NCBI GenBank assembly: GCA_945881885.1
Contig: CAMCVI010000004.1
Location: 62,001-126,000, forward strand
Direction of reading: 5' to 3'
Origin: Chryseobacterium gleum
Lineage (GTDB): Bacteria > Bacteroidota > Bacteroidia > Flavobacteriales > Flavobacteriaceae
Length of the DNA stretch: 64,000 nt
In this document: piece after piece, positions 7,215-16,422 of the stretch
Layout: each line of letters begins with the position of its first letter
Numbering within the stretch: the stretch's first letter is position 1
The notes under the pieces: model-generated
Told to the model about the DNA's origin: nothing
Databases searched by the model: none
What the model saw: only the letters and a program-made list of their open reading frames with translations
Made by a program: the position numbers and the translations under genes

Positions 7215-9926
7215 TTACAACACGTATTTCAAGCTAAATACTACAAAACGGGGTTGTACATAATAACTCGTAAAACTTGTAGAACCGCCTAAGGCATTAA
7301 AACTGTTATCGTTTTGTGCTGTTGTGTTTAATAAGTTGGTGGCACTTACTTTGTACTCAAATTTGCTATCTCTTTTTTGATATGATAAGGATGCGGTTAA
7401 AAAATCATATTCGGTATCAAAAGTTCTCGCTTTGTCTCTGTTGTGAAAGAAATTGTATTCAGATGTAAATGAAAAGGCATCTAAAAAGAAATATTCTAAT
7501 GATACTGAAGGACTATCTACGTAATTTATCTGATTTTGAAAATCATTAACTGTATAATCATATGCCAATTCTATATTTGGTAATTTTTTTAAATTGGTTG
7601 AAAATCCAATTTTATAATTTTGTGTAAATGATTTGGTGTTCTGAATAAATTCAGAATTATTTGGATTCACACGAATATTGTTATTTGTGCTCCGGCTAAT
7701 GTTAGTACTTCCATTCGCCTTGAAATAACGTGCAAATGATTTTTCATACCTAAAAAATCCTGAAATCGACTCATTTGGAAAATTAGAATTGATGTTTACA
7801 GAGCTTGAAACTTGATTTATACCTGTTAATAAAGCACGATTGGTAATAATTTCAGTTTGTTTTGAATAGGTAATATTAGCAGAAATATTTTCCATATTAA
7901 ACATACTAAATTTAAAAAAACGTAAAGAGTGTACTTGTGAAATTGAATTTTCTAGAAATCTATTTCCGCTAAATAAACTGTTATAATTTGAAAACACGTA
8001 ACCTTGCGCCAGTTTTACAACATCTGTAAAATTATTTGTTAATGAGAAATTATAAGATAATGTTTGTGATTTTTTCATTTGCCATAATGCAAAGAAATCA
8101 GGTAAAACTCTATTGAAACTCATATTATTTACGCTGTTCAATTGGGTGTCACTAGTATTAAATTGATGTAAAGTAACTCCTGGATTAAAAGTAAATTTTC
8201 CAACCAACATTTTATAATGTAAGCCAACAAAAGCATCGTTAAAAACATAATTTACTTGATTGGTGTTTTTGCTATCGGATAAATTATTTTGTGTGCCATT
8301 ATCTAAAATTTGGAACATATTGGTGTTAAAGTTTTGATATGAATACGTGTTTCCAATTGTAACATTAATGTTGCTTTTTGGTGTTACCATATAATAATAA
8401 TCAAACTTAGAATCTGTTTTATTTGTTTTTACAAATCGGTTTTGGTTGATGTTATTTCTTGATTGAGTACTATTGTATCCTGTTAAAACAAAAGGTTGTA
8501 TTTGTAAATTGGCATTGTAAAACGGATCTTCTTGTTGAAATAAATTTTGCATTTCAAAAGCAAATACATTTTTATCATTAAGCGTATAATAATAGTTTAA
8601 GTTTTGATTTAATGAAATGGGTTGTTGATTTTTTTCTGTTAAAATATTTCCTTGCAAACTAGATACTACATTTTGTCTTTCCAATTGATCAGATGTTTTT
8701 AGTAACGCATCATAATCCAGGTGCATTTTGGTAGAAGGTACGTAGCTACTGCTTAATTTAAACAATCCTAAATTGTTTCTCTGTCTTGAAATGTCTTGAC
8801 GTGTTTCTTTAATATTTACAGTCGTACCATTTGGCAATCTATCTACACGATTGTAAACATTATCGGTTTGTAAATCGGTTTTGTTGTACGAGTAAATACC
8901 AAATCCGCTAATTGTCCACACTTTCGATGGATTATAGGAAAAGTTCGCTGCACCAAATTTCGTATCAATATTTTTAGCTCGATTGTTTCTCAATCCCCCA
9001 ATTCCCAAATCGTTTGAAGAAACATTGAAACTGGAACCTCCTTTTCGCATCATATTTCTAAATCCGCCTGTAAATTTAAAGTAGTCTTGCGTGGTAAGCG
9101 GTAACTCACCAATATTATTTAAATTCCCTATTAAATTAACGCTGTATTTTGGACTATAATAAAATAATTTTGGATTAACAATACTTCTGTTTTTCGAGTC
9201 GATAATTCCTTCTCCAGCAAGCACATCTCCAAACCAAAAGTTTGTTTTTCCTTGTTTTAGTTTTATATTAATAGCAATATTTTCTTCATTGTTTTCTAAT
9301 CCTTTTAAATTAGAAACTTCATTATAATTTCTTAGTACTTGTATCTTATCAATGGCATCTGCAGGAATGTTTTTAACTCCTAATTTCGTATCGCCATCAA
9401 AAAAATCTTTTCCATTTACCATTAATTTTTGTGCTGTTTTTCCTTCTACCGAAATTTCACCGTCTTTATTTACGGACATTCCGGGTAGTTTTTTAAGAAC
9501 ATCTTCTAACTTTTTTTCGGTACCATTTGTAAACGAATCGGAGTTGTAAATAATTGTATCGCCACTTATTCTTACAGGCATTTCTCTTACAATCTCAACA
9601 GTTTCAATAGTGTTAGAATTAGATAAAACAATATTAAAAGTTTGGTTTTCTTTTGTAGTAGTAATTTTTTGTTCAAAAGGCGCATAACCTATATAACCGG
9701 CTTTAATAATATATTCAGTATTGGCTTTTAAGTTTAATGAAAATTCTCCTTTTTCACTGGTAATGTTGTACGCATCCATCGCTTTTGTAACTTGGTTTAT
9801 GGCCATTACATTGGCTGTCTCTATAACCAAATTGTCGCTATCTTTCAGTATTCCTGAAACCTTTACCGATTGAGCGTAACTTATTCCAGTAAGAAATAAG
9901 CTTAGTACTAAAATTATTTTTTTCAT
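7215..9926 (-). CDS. Outer membrane beta-barrel protein, TonB-receptor-like, with carboxypeptidase-regulatory-like domain
   Basis: A 903-residue protein with signal peptide MKKIILVLSLFLTGISYAQ. An N-terminal CarboxypepD_reg-like Ig fold (about 22-105) is followed by a plug-like region (about 120-220, with GDTIIYNSDSF and LKKLPGMSVNKDGEI). The rest is a long Asn/aromatic-rich barrel ending in FVVFSLKYVL. This matches the flavobacterial 'outer membrane beta-barrel family' (DUF/TonB-like) rather than a classical SusC, because no SusD-like gene is nearby. It lies 12 nt after a GLPGLI gene and is probably the last gene of a three-gene operon with two GLPGLI proteins. The ligand is unknown. Confidence 0.85.
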   Translation of the reverse strand: MKKIILVLSLFLTGISYAQSVKVSGILKDSDNLVIETANVMAINQVTKAMDAYNITSEKGEFSLNLKANTEYIIKAGYIGYAPFEQKITTTKENQTFNIVLSNSNTIETVEIVREMPVRISGDTIIYNSDSFTNGTEKKLEDVLKKLPGMSVNKDGEISVEGKTAQKLMVNGKDFFDGDTKLGVKNIPADAIDKIQVLRNYNEVSNLKGLENNEENIAINIKLKQGKTNFWFGDVLAGEGIIDSKNRSIVNPKLFYYSPKYSVNLIGNLNNIGELPLTTQDYFKFTGGFRNMMRKGGSSFNVSSNDLGIGGLRNNRAKNIDTKFGAANFSYNPSKVWTISGFGIYSYNKTDLQTDNVYNRVDRLPNGTTVNIKETRQDISRQRNNLGLFKLSSSYVPSTKMHLDYDALLKTSDQLERQNVVSSLQGNILTEKNQQPISLNQNLNYYYTLNDKNVFAFEMQNLFQQEDPFYNANLQIQPFVLTGYNSTQSRNNINQNRFVKTNKTDSKFDYYYMVTPKSNINVTIGNTYSYQNFNTNMFQILDNGTQNNLSDSKNTNQVNYVFNDAFVGLHYKMLVGKFTFNPGVTLHQFNTSDTQLNSVNNMSFNRVLPDFFALWQMKKSQTLSYNFSLTNNFTDVVKLAQGYVFSNYNSLFSGNRFLENSISQVHSLRFFKFSMFNMENISANITYSKQTEIITNRALLTGINQVSSSVNINSNFPNESISGFFRYEKSFARYFKANGSTNISRSTNNNIRVNPNNSEFIQNTKSFTQNYKIGFSTNLKKLPNIELAYDYTVNDFQNQINYVDSPSVSLEYFFLDAFSFTSEYNFFHNRDKARTFDTEYDFLTASLSYQKRDSKFEYKVSATNLLNTTAQNDNSFNALGGSTSFTSYYVQPRFVVFSLKYVL

Positions 9927-9938
9927 TAAGTCTGTTTG

Positions 9939-10805
9939 TTAATTTTTTGTTTCACGGATCATAATAGGACCGTCATTATCTTCCATTTGTTTTTGCATTT
10001 TTTTCTCGTATTTTTCATATTCCTTTTTAGAAATGACTTTACCAGAATTCGGAATTTTTATTTTTACTGTTTCATTGTTTTTTATGCTTACTTTGGTGCA
10101 AAAGTAAATATAATTTTCATTTTCCAGTTGTAATATCAATCCAGGTAATCCCCATACGCCATTTGGTCCAAAACTAACTGGTATTTCACTGGTGTACCAA
10201 GCTGTAATAGTTAGTGGTTCAGGTTTTTTCATTTCAAAAAAAGAAGGTTTTCCGTTCTTTATTTTTTCTTGATAACGTTCGTATGCTTCTAAATCATTTT
10301 TAGAAACCGGTTCAATGTAAGTTGCTTTTACGCAGTTATAATCACCAATTATTTTTGTTTCGTTGGTTATTTGCCAAGCAATTTTTGGTAACGAATCTTT
10401 TATCACAAACTCATCTCCAAAAATATCTTCTTCAGTGTATGAAATTTTATCTTTTGTATTCATATATTTATCTCCATCACCAGACATACTTACAGAAATA
10501 GACACACCGCCTTGTGATGGTTTTGGTTTTTCCAATGCTACCACTTCTTCAAAAAGCGCTTCGTTTTTATTGAATGTTAAAAGGTAATTTTTTTGAAATG
10601 CTTTTGCCATAGCTTCTTTCATTGCTTCTTTATCAAAACCAATTATTGCATCTTCCGCTGCTTCTTTTTCAGATTCTTTTGAAACTGAAATCGCTTCTTT
10701 TTTAGATTTATTTCGAATGGTTTGATATTCTACTTTGCCATAAAAATCTTGCCCAAAAAGGGTAACAGAGAAAAGTAATAAACATAATTTAGGTAAATTT
10801 TTCAT
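9939..10805 (-). CDS. GLPGLI family secreted protein
   Basis: A 288-residue protein with signal peptide MKNLPKLCLLLFSVTLFGQ. It carries the family-defining motif GVWGLPGLILQLEN near residue 222, preceded by TAWYTSEIPVSFGP. The rest is a charged beta-rich periplasmic or surface protein. The function of GLPGLI proteins (TIGR01200) is unknown; in Bacteroidota they are often encoded with TonB-dependent-receptor-like barrels, as here. It is the middle gene of the unit, 30 nt after another GLPGLI gene and 12 nt before the barrel gene. The two paralogues share the region from KDSLPxxxW to the GLPGLI box and probably arose by tandem duplication. Confidence 0.88.
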   Translation of the reverse strand: MKNLPKLCLLLFSVTLFGQDFYGKVEYQTIRNKSKKEAISVSKESEKEAAEDAIIGFDKEAMKEAMAKAFQKNYLLTFNKNEALFEEVVALEKPKPSQGGVSISVSMSGDGDKYMNTKDKISYTEEDIFGDEFVIKDSLPKIAWQITNETKIIGDYNCVKATYIEPVSKNDLEAYERYQEKIKNGKPSFFEMKKPEPLTITAWYTSEIPVSFGPNGVWGLPGLILQLENENYIYFCTKVSIKNNETVKIKIPNSGKVISKKEYEKYEKKMQKQMEDNDGPIMIRETKN

Positions 10806-10835
10806 AATATTTGGGGTTTAATTAAGGTTACTATT

Positions 10836-11753
10836 TTATTTAGAAAATCTCATTTGCATACCACCTCTTGATCCAGGTCCGCCGCCCATTTCACTCATTT
10901 CTTTCATTTTTTTAATCATTATATCGTCGTATTCTTTTTGTGAGACTTTATCACCTCCAGTTGGTGCTTTTATTTCAATTTTTTCTTTCACATTCATTAC
11001 TAATTTCGAACACATAATTATGGTTTTTCCGTCATTTACTTCCATTATTAAACCTGGTAAACCCCAATATTCATCTGGACCTTGGTTTACAGGAATTTCT
11101 GGACAATACCAAGCGGTAACAGTAACTTCTTTTGGCATATCTATTTCGGCAAAAAAGTTGGTTTTCTTTTCTTCTTTTTTTTCTGTAGTTCCCTTTTCGT
11201 CTGTTTTGACTTCTTCAGTATCTTTTTTAGGTTCTTCTTTTTTTCTTCTATAATTTCTAAAGTCAGTTTTACTAGCTTCTTTGATTGCTGTTGCTTTAAA
11301 ACAAGTATAATCGCCTATTTTTTTAGATTCATCACTTAGTACCCATTTTAAATTTGGTAAGGAATCTTTAATTAAAAATTCTTTTCCAAACACTTCTTTA
11401 TCAACCGTGTATTGTTTTTCTTTAACGTTTTTAAAATACGTTCCGCCACCGCCCATAAAAGAAGCCATCATTCTACCGCCACCGCCTTGTCCGGGTGCAT
11501 CAAGTTTTTCTTCTTCTTTGTATATTGAGGCAGATTTATCGAAATTTAGAACGAATGTTTTTTCAAACATTTTTTTCATTCTTTCCATAATTTGATTTTT
11601 CATTTCAGGAGTCATGTCTTTGTTTCCATCAAAGTTTTTAGCAAATTCTGATGTAGACGTTTTAGATTCATAAACCGCCATTCCTTGGAAATCTTTCTGT
11701 GCAGTGGCCATAAAAGCTGTTAAACCCATTACGGCTAAAAATATTTTTTTCAT
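10836..11753 (-). CDS. GLPGLI family secreted protein
   Basis: A 305-residue paralogue of the next gene, with signal peptide MKKIFLAVMGLTAFMATAQ and the signature EYWGLPGLIMEVNDGKT near residue 235. It differs by a Lys/Glu-rich insert around residues 175-205 (RRKKEEPKKDTEEVKTDEKG) and Gly-rich stretches near residue 100 and at the C-terminus (GGGPGSRGGMQM). First gene of the presumed GLPGLI-GLPGLI-barrel operon. It is divergent from the hypothetical gene at 11841. No function can be assigned beyond family membership. Confidence 0.88.
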   Translation of the reverse strand: MKKIFLAVMGLTAFMATAQKDFQGMAVYESKTSTSEFAKNFDGNKDMTPEMKNQIMERMKKMFEKTFVLNFDKSASIYKEEEKLDAPGQGGGGRMMASFMGGGGTYFKNVKEKQYTVDKEVFGKEFLIKDSLPNLKWVLSDESKKIGDYTCFKATAIKEASKTDFRNYRRKKEEPKKDTEEVKTDEKGTTEKKEEKKTNFFAEIDMPKEVTVTAWYCPEIPVNQGPDEYWGLPGLIMEVNDGKTIIMCSKLVMNVKEKIEIKAPTGGDKVSQKEYDDIMIKKMKEMSEMGGGPGSRGGMQMRFSK

Positions 11754-11816
11754 ATTTTAGTTAATTTTATTGAGTATTAGACTCTAAAAATAGCTAATAG
11801 TTACATGATAATTTGT

Positions 11817-11824
11817 TATTTTTG
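11817..11824 (+). promoter_or_regulatory. Promoter -7 element for hypothetical-dNK operon
   Basis: TATTTTTG, a full match to the Bacteroidota TAnnTTTG element, 17 nt before the chosen ATG at 11841. Transcription would begin after the upstream ATG used by the ORF track, which supports the shorter protein. Confidence 0.55.
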
Positions 11825-11840
11825 TGTTAATATTAAAACT

Positions 11841-12602
11841 ATGCGATTTTTTCTTTTATTTATTATATCCGTTTATTGTGCTTCCGCTCAAAATATTGAT
11901 GTGGACCGGGTTGGTGTTATACCATTTAAATATAGTACTTTTTGGGGAAATGATTTGTCTGGCAATTCTTATTATTCTACAGGTAATAATTTGTATAAAA
12001 TTAATAAAACAGACACTTTAAATTATACAAATAATACATTTGGAAAAATTTCAAGTGTAGAAACTTTTAATATGTTGCAAACACTCGTTTTTTATAAAGA
12101 AAACAATGCTTTTGTTTTGTTAGACTCCCAATTAAACGAAATAAAATCAATTATATTTTCTGAAATCAATTGCGAATTTTTAAAGCCTGCTTCTCAAAAT
12201 GAATTATGGTTTTATGACAGTTTAAGTCAACAAATTGGCTTGTATAATTTGAACACCAAAAAAATTAAATTTTTGTCAAATCCTATAAAAGCTATTAAGC
12301 AATCTCAATCGGATTATAATTATTTGTATTGGATAGACAATGATAATAATGGTTATTCAATTTCTAAATTCGGAAAAATAGCTAATTTAGGAAAAGTTGC
12401 GCCTTTTGAAAAGGTAGTATTTTTAAGTCAAAACCATTTGTTTTATCTTTTTGAACATAAAATTTATTATTATACCTTTGAGAATAAGTTATCAACAAGA
12501 ATAAATATTAATGAAAATTTGATAGCTAATTTTTTCTATACAGATGGATTTTTTTCTATTTTTACCAACAATCAATTAAGTACCTATCAAATAAAAAAAT
12601 AA
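11841..12602 (+). CDS. Hypothetical secreted protein, possibly beta-propeller-like
   Basis: I do not recognise a named family. The start at 11841 gives a clean signal peptide, MRFFLLFIISVYCASAQ, and a 253-residue protein; the ORF track starts 12 codons earlier, upstream of the promoter. The mature part is rich in short aromatic beta strands with repeated patterns such as NELWFYDSLSQQIGLYNLNTK and YLYWIDNDNNGYSISKFGK. These look like blades of a small propeller, but this is only a visual impression. The gene is 3 nt upstream of the deoxynucleoside kinase gene and shares its promoter. No functional link between the two is evident. Confidence 0.75.
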   Translation: MRFFLLFIISVYCASAQNIDVDRVGVIPFKYSTFWGNDLSGNSYYSTGNNLYKINKTDTLNYTNNTFGKISSVETFNMLQTLVFYKENNAFVLLDSQLNEIKSIIFSEINCEFLKPASQNELWFYDSLSQQIGLYNLNTKKIKFLSNPIKAIKQSQSDYNYLYWIDNDNNGYSISKFGKIANLGKVAPFEKVVFLSQNHLFYLFEHKIYYYTFENKLSTRININENLIANFFYTDGFFSIFTNNQLSTYQIKK

Positions 12603-12605
12603 AAT

Positions 12606-13220
12606 ATGCATATAGCTATTGCAGGAAATATTGGGGCAGGAAAAACCTCATTAACCAGATTATTGTCCAAACATTTCAAATGGGAAGCGCATTTTGAAGA
12701 TGTAGATGATAATCCGTATTTAGATGATTTTTACCATTCTATGGAACGTTGGAGTTTTAATTTGCAAATTTATTTTCTGAACAGTCGTTTCCGACAAATA
12801 TTAGAGATTAGAAAATCAGGTAAGAAAACCATTCAGGATAGGACCATATATGAAGATGCCTTTATTTTTGCACCTAATTTGCATGCGATGGGGTTAATGT
12901 CTAATAGAGATTATACCAATTATAAATTACTTTTTGATTTGATGGAAGGCCTTGTAGGACCTCCAGATTTGCTAATATACTTGAGAAGTTCAATTCCTAA
13001 TTTAGTAGGTCAAATTCATAAGCGAGGTAGGGATTACGAAAATTCAATTTCAATTGATTATTTAAGCAGATTAAACGAGCGCTACGAAGCTTGGGTTAGC
13101 ACTTACGATAAAGGAAAGCTATTAATTATTGATGTAGATGATATTGATTTTGTAAATAGCCAGGAAGATTTGGGAAATATTATTAACAGAATTGATGCTG
13201 AAATCAACGGATTATTTTAA
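12606..13220 (+). CDS. Deoxynucleoside kinase
   Basis: A 204-residue P-loop kinase of the dCK/dGK/TK2 family. The Walker A loop GNIGAGKTSL lies at residues 7-16, the DRS-like motif QDRTIYEDAFIFAPN near 80-95, and the LID region RGRDYENSI near 140. It phosphorylates deoxyribonucleosides (probably dA, dG or dC) in the salvage pathway, in the cytoplasm. The length is typical of bacterial members. It is co-transcribed with the secreted hypothetical protein upstream and ends at a strong terminator. A nucleoside permease gene lies elsewhere in the window at 28.4 kb. Confidence 0.9.
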   Translation: MHIAIAGNIGAGKTSLTRLLSKHFKWEAHFEDVDDNPYLDDFYHSMERWSFNLQIYFLNSRFRQILEIRKSGKKTIQDRTIYEDAFIFAPNLHAMGLMSNRDYTNYKLLFDLMEGLVGPPDLLIYLRSSIPNLVGQIHKRGRDYENSISIDYLSRLNERYEAWVSTYDKGKLLIIDVDDIDFVNSQEDLGNIINRIDAEINGLF

Positions 13221-13225
13221 AATGT

Positions 13226-13252
13226 AAAACGCCTCCATTGAGGCGTTTTTTT
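13226..13252. terminator. Intrinsic terminator
   Basis: Stem AAAACGCCTC / GAGGCGTTTT with loop CATT, followed by T6, directly after the deoxynucleoside kinase stop. The A-run on the other side lets it serve the convergent beta-mannosidase gene too. Confidence 0.88.
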
Positions 13253-13256
13253 ATGT

Positions 13257-15740
13257 TTATTTATTCAGTGTATCAAATAAAGACAATATTTTAGTTTCTT
13301 GAGTTGGTTTTTCCGTCTTAATGATTTTTGGTATTCCGGGAAGTAAATCAAAATAGTTTTCTTCAAAAAATGTATCATTTGCTTGTAAAAACACATTTTT
13401 TGCTAGCGTATTTGTTTTTAGTTCGATAAGTGTTTCGCCAACGATTTTAAATTCAATAGTCGGTTTTTCTAGTTGAAGTTCTTTAGGTTTTACAAAATAA
13501 TGATACGCAATAGTTTTTTTCTTATTGCTATCAAACTCTATAACTAATATTGTTTTTTCTTTTTCAAATTTTGGCAATTCAGCATTAGAAATCTGCAGGC
13601 AAATTGTGCTTTTTTCAAAGTCCAAAACACAGTCTTTTGATGCAGTCCAAAGTTCCTTTCCAGAAAAATCTATCAATTTAACAAATAACTTTCCATATAT
13701 TTCTTCTAAGTTATCGTTACTACCAATAATAGAAATTTCGCTTTCATTTTCTTTTACCGCCATTAGTATCGGAGCAAAACTTTCTTTGACTTGGTAATGT
13801 GCTGCTTTCCAATTTCCATAATAGTCTAATGAACTCCAAGAAGTTACAGGCCAACAATCGTTTAATTGCCAATATAAAGAACCCATACAATAGGGTTTTG
13901 CTAATCGGTGGGCTTCAATGGCGGTTTTCATGCCACGAGCTTGGACTAATTGTGAGACATAATTGTATTTTCCTAGGGAAGTTGGCACCTGAAAATCTCG
14001 TGTCATGTACTCTGTGATTGTTTCAAAACCTGTAGGATGTTTTTGATGGTTTTTAAACGCTTCGGAAACAAAATTTAAATCTTCTTTTAAGATTACTTTT
14101 TCTAAGGTTTCCATTTTAGGCATTCCCTGAAACCCATATTCGCTCATGAATCGGCCAACTTTCTTTTGGTACATTTCAAACGGTTCTTTGCCCCACCAAA
14201 CGCCCCAATAATGAGAATCACCTTGGGTTAAGCTTTCTTTTTTCCCCCAACCAATGGAAGGTGAAGAAGGCCAATACAGATTTTTCTCTTTAGATAAAAG
14301 ACTATCTAATGTTTGAGGAATGAGTTCTTGAAATACTTTCTTATAATCGTTCCAAATTTTTGTAGAGTCTGCTTTTGAATACTGAAATTGCTTTTGCCAA
14401 CCCCAGTTGTGCCATCCTTCATCATTTTCGTTATTACCACACCAAAGCGCAATACTTGGATGATTTTGAAGTCGATTTACGTTATCAATCACTTCTTGTT
14501 TTACATTTTCTATAAATTTATCATCACCCGGATACATTGCGCAAGCAAACATAAAATCTTGCCAAACTAAAATACCATTGGCGTCACAAGCATTGTAAAA
14601 TTCGTCATCGGCATATACGCCACCACCCCAAACGCGAAGCATATTCATATTTGCTTTTCTGGCGTTTTGAATTGTCTCGTGATAACTTGAATTTGACTTT
14701 TTATGGATAAAACTATCTGGCGGAATATAATTTGCACCTTTCATAAAAACAGGTTTGCCATTTAATTTGAAATAAAAACTTGTTCCAAATTCATCTTTAT
14801 TTTGAATTAACTCGATTTTTCTAATGCCAACTTTTACCGCATAATAATCAATAATTGTATCATTGTATACAATTTCAAATTGAAATAAAAATTGATAAGG
14901 ATCGCCTAATCCGTTGCACCACCAAAGTTTAGGATTTTCAATTGATACTGGAATTTTAAGTTCGTTTTTACCTTTAATTAAATAAAAATTGTAGTATTTT
15001 TCATTGTGAAATATTTTAATTTCTTGATCTTTTTGTGATTTAATTTGCAATATAAAATTCAGTTTTGCGAGTTTTTCAGAAACATAAACCTGTTCGTGTT
15101 TAGCATCCTCAAATGTGGCATTATTCCAAAGTTTCAATTGAACTTTTTTCCAAATTCCAGCAGTTACAAATCTTGGTCCCCAATCCCAACCAAACTGATA
15201 TTGAGCTTTTCTAACAAAAACTCGTTCTTTTTCGGGTAAATAATAAGGTAATTTTGCAGCTTCTTCTTTTCCTTTTTTAACCGCCGAAAGAAATATAATT
15301 TTTAGGTGATTTTTTCCTTTTTTTAGGTGTTTTTTAGCAGCAAGTGTCCATTTTCTAAACATGTTATCCGCCTCTAAAACCATTCTTCCGTTAATATAAA
15401 CAGTTGCATAAGTGTCTAATCCATCAAATTCTAATTCGATATTTTCATTGGAAATTTCTTTTTCAGATAATGAAAATGTGGATTCGTATACCCAATTCTC
15501 ATTTTCAATCCATTGCAATTCTTTTTCATTATTTCCAAAAAATGGATCTGGAATTAATTGATTTTTGAATAAATCGGAATGGACGGTTCCAGGAATGGTT
15601 GCCTTGTGTTTTTTTGTTTCGTTTTGTTTGTTGAATGTCCAATTTTCATCAGACAGATTGCGATAGTAGGTTTGCCCAAAAAAGTAAAAACTATTTAGAC
15701 ACAATAGGTAAACGAAATTTTTTTTAATCATATTAGCCAT
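13257..15740 (-). CDS. Beta-mannosidase, glycoside hydrolase family 2
   Basis: An 827-residue secreted enzyme with N-terminal signal sequence IKKNFVYLLCLNSFYFFGQ. Its GH2 layout is a sugar-binding jelly roll (about 30-205), an Ig-like domain, a TIM barrel (about 325-640) and C-terminal beta domains. The acid/base is E438 in WCGNNENDEG and the nucleophile is E534 in FMSEYGFQG. WDWGP near residue 185 is typical of beta-mannosidases rather than beta-galactosidases. It would remove the beta-1,4-mannose of the N-glycan core. Last gene of the GH20-AGA-cutC-GH2 operon, 10 nt after cutC. A second in-frame ATG three codons in could be the true start. Confidence 0.9.
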   Translation of the reverse strand: MANMIKKNFVYLLCLNSFYFFGQTYYRNLSDENWTFNKQNETKKHKATIPGTVHSDLFKNQLIPDPFFGNNEKELQWIENENWVYESTFSLSEKEISNENIELEFDGLDTYATVYINGRMVLEADNMFRKWTLAAKKHLKKGKNHLKIIFLSAVKKGKEEAAKLPYYLPEKERVFVRKAQYQFGWDWGPRFVTAGIWKKVQLKLWNNATFEDAKHEQVYVSEKLAKLNFILQIKSQKDQEIKIFHNEKYYNFYLIKGKNELKIPVSIENPKLWWCNGLGDPYQFLFQFEIVYNDTIIDYYAVKVGIRKIELIQNKDEFGTSFYFKLNGKPVFMKGANYIPPDSFIHKKSNSSYHETIQNARKANMNMLRVWGGGVYADDEFYNACDANGILVWQDFMFACAMYPGDDKFIENVKQEVIDNVNRLQNHPSIALWCGNNENDEGWHNWGWQKQFQYSKADSTKIWNDYKKVFQELIPQTLDSLLSKEKNLYWPSSPSIGWGKKESLTQGDSHYWGVWWGKEPFEMYQKKVGRFMSEYGFQGMPKMETLEKVILKEDLNFVSEAFKNHQKHPTGFETITEYMTRDFQVPTSLGKYNYVSQLVQARGMKTAIEAHRLAKPYCMGSLYWQLNDCWPVTSWSSLDYYGNWKAAHYQVKESFAPILMAVKENESEISIIGSNDNLEEIYGKLFVKLIDFSGKELWTASKDCVLDFEKSTICLQISNAELPKFEKEKTILVIEFDSNKKKTIAYHYFVKPKELQLEKPTIEFKIVGETLIELKTNTLAKNVFLQANDTFFEENYFDLLPGIPKIIKTEKPTQETKILSLFDTLNK

Positions 15741-15750
15741 ATAAGTTCAT

Positions 15751-16422
15751 TTATGATTGCAACTTTTTCTTGAGTTGGATGATTTCATTTGGATTTGCGA
15801 TTTCTGTTCCATCGGTAATAGCTGATGAATGGTACCAATTTGCATTGACGATTTGATTCAATTCTGAAATATTGGTCGAACGCAAGCCACCACCTGGCAT
15901 TATTTCGATTCTATTTTGCGCTTGAATGACTAATTTTTTCAACACTTCTTTTCCTTCCATAACATAAGAATACGTTCCGGAAGTTAGTAGCGTTGAAAAG
16001 CTGCAAGTGATAACATCTTCCAAGGCTTGTTCACGATTAGAAACGCTATCAAAAGCACGATGAAATGTGCAAGGTAAAGGTTTTGCCAATTCTACTAATG
16101 CGCTATTTTGTTTAACATTAATGGTATTGTCTTTATTTAAAATACCAAAAACAAATCCATTCACACCAATATTTTTCAAGGTAGAAATATCTACTTTCAT
16201 TTGATTAAATTCGACTTCTGAGTAAACAAAATCTCCACCTCTTGGACGAATCATCACATAGATATCGATTGTCAAATATTCTCGAGCTTGTTGAATCATT
16301 TCAATTAATGGCGTAGTTCCACCAACCGAAATATTAGCACACAATTCGACTCTATCAGCACCCGCTTTTTCAGCAATAACTGCAGATTCACAATTAAAAC
16401 AAGCGATTTCTATTTTTTTCAT
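15751..16422 (-). CDS. cutC: CutC family TIM-barrel protein
   Basis: A 223-residue protein with the CutC hallmarks EIACFNCESAVIAEKAGADRVELC at the N-terminus, VMIRPRGGDFVYS near residue 57 and TFHRAFD near 118. CutC was named for copper tolerance in E. coli, but a direct copper role for the family is contested and its activity is uncertain. It has no signal peptide, so it is cytoplasmic, while the other three products of this operon look exported. Its ATG overlaps the stop of the glycosylasparaginase gene (TAATG), so it is translationally coupled to a glycan-degrading enzyme. This context argues for a carbohydrate-related role. Confidence 0.92.
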   Translation of the reverse strand: MKKIEIACFNCESAVIAEKAGADRVELCANISVGGTTPLIEMIQQAREYLTIDIYVMIRPRGGDFVYSEVEFNQMKVDISTLKNIGVNGFVFGILNKDNTINVKQNSALVELAKPLPCTFHRAFDSVSNREQALEDVITCSFSTLLTSGTYSYVMEGKEVLKKLVIQAQNRIEIMPGGGLRSTNISELNQIVNANWYHSSAITDGTEIANPNEIIQLKKKLQS

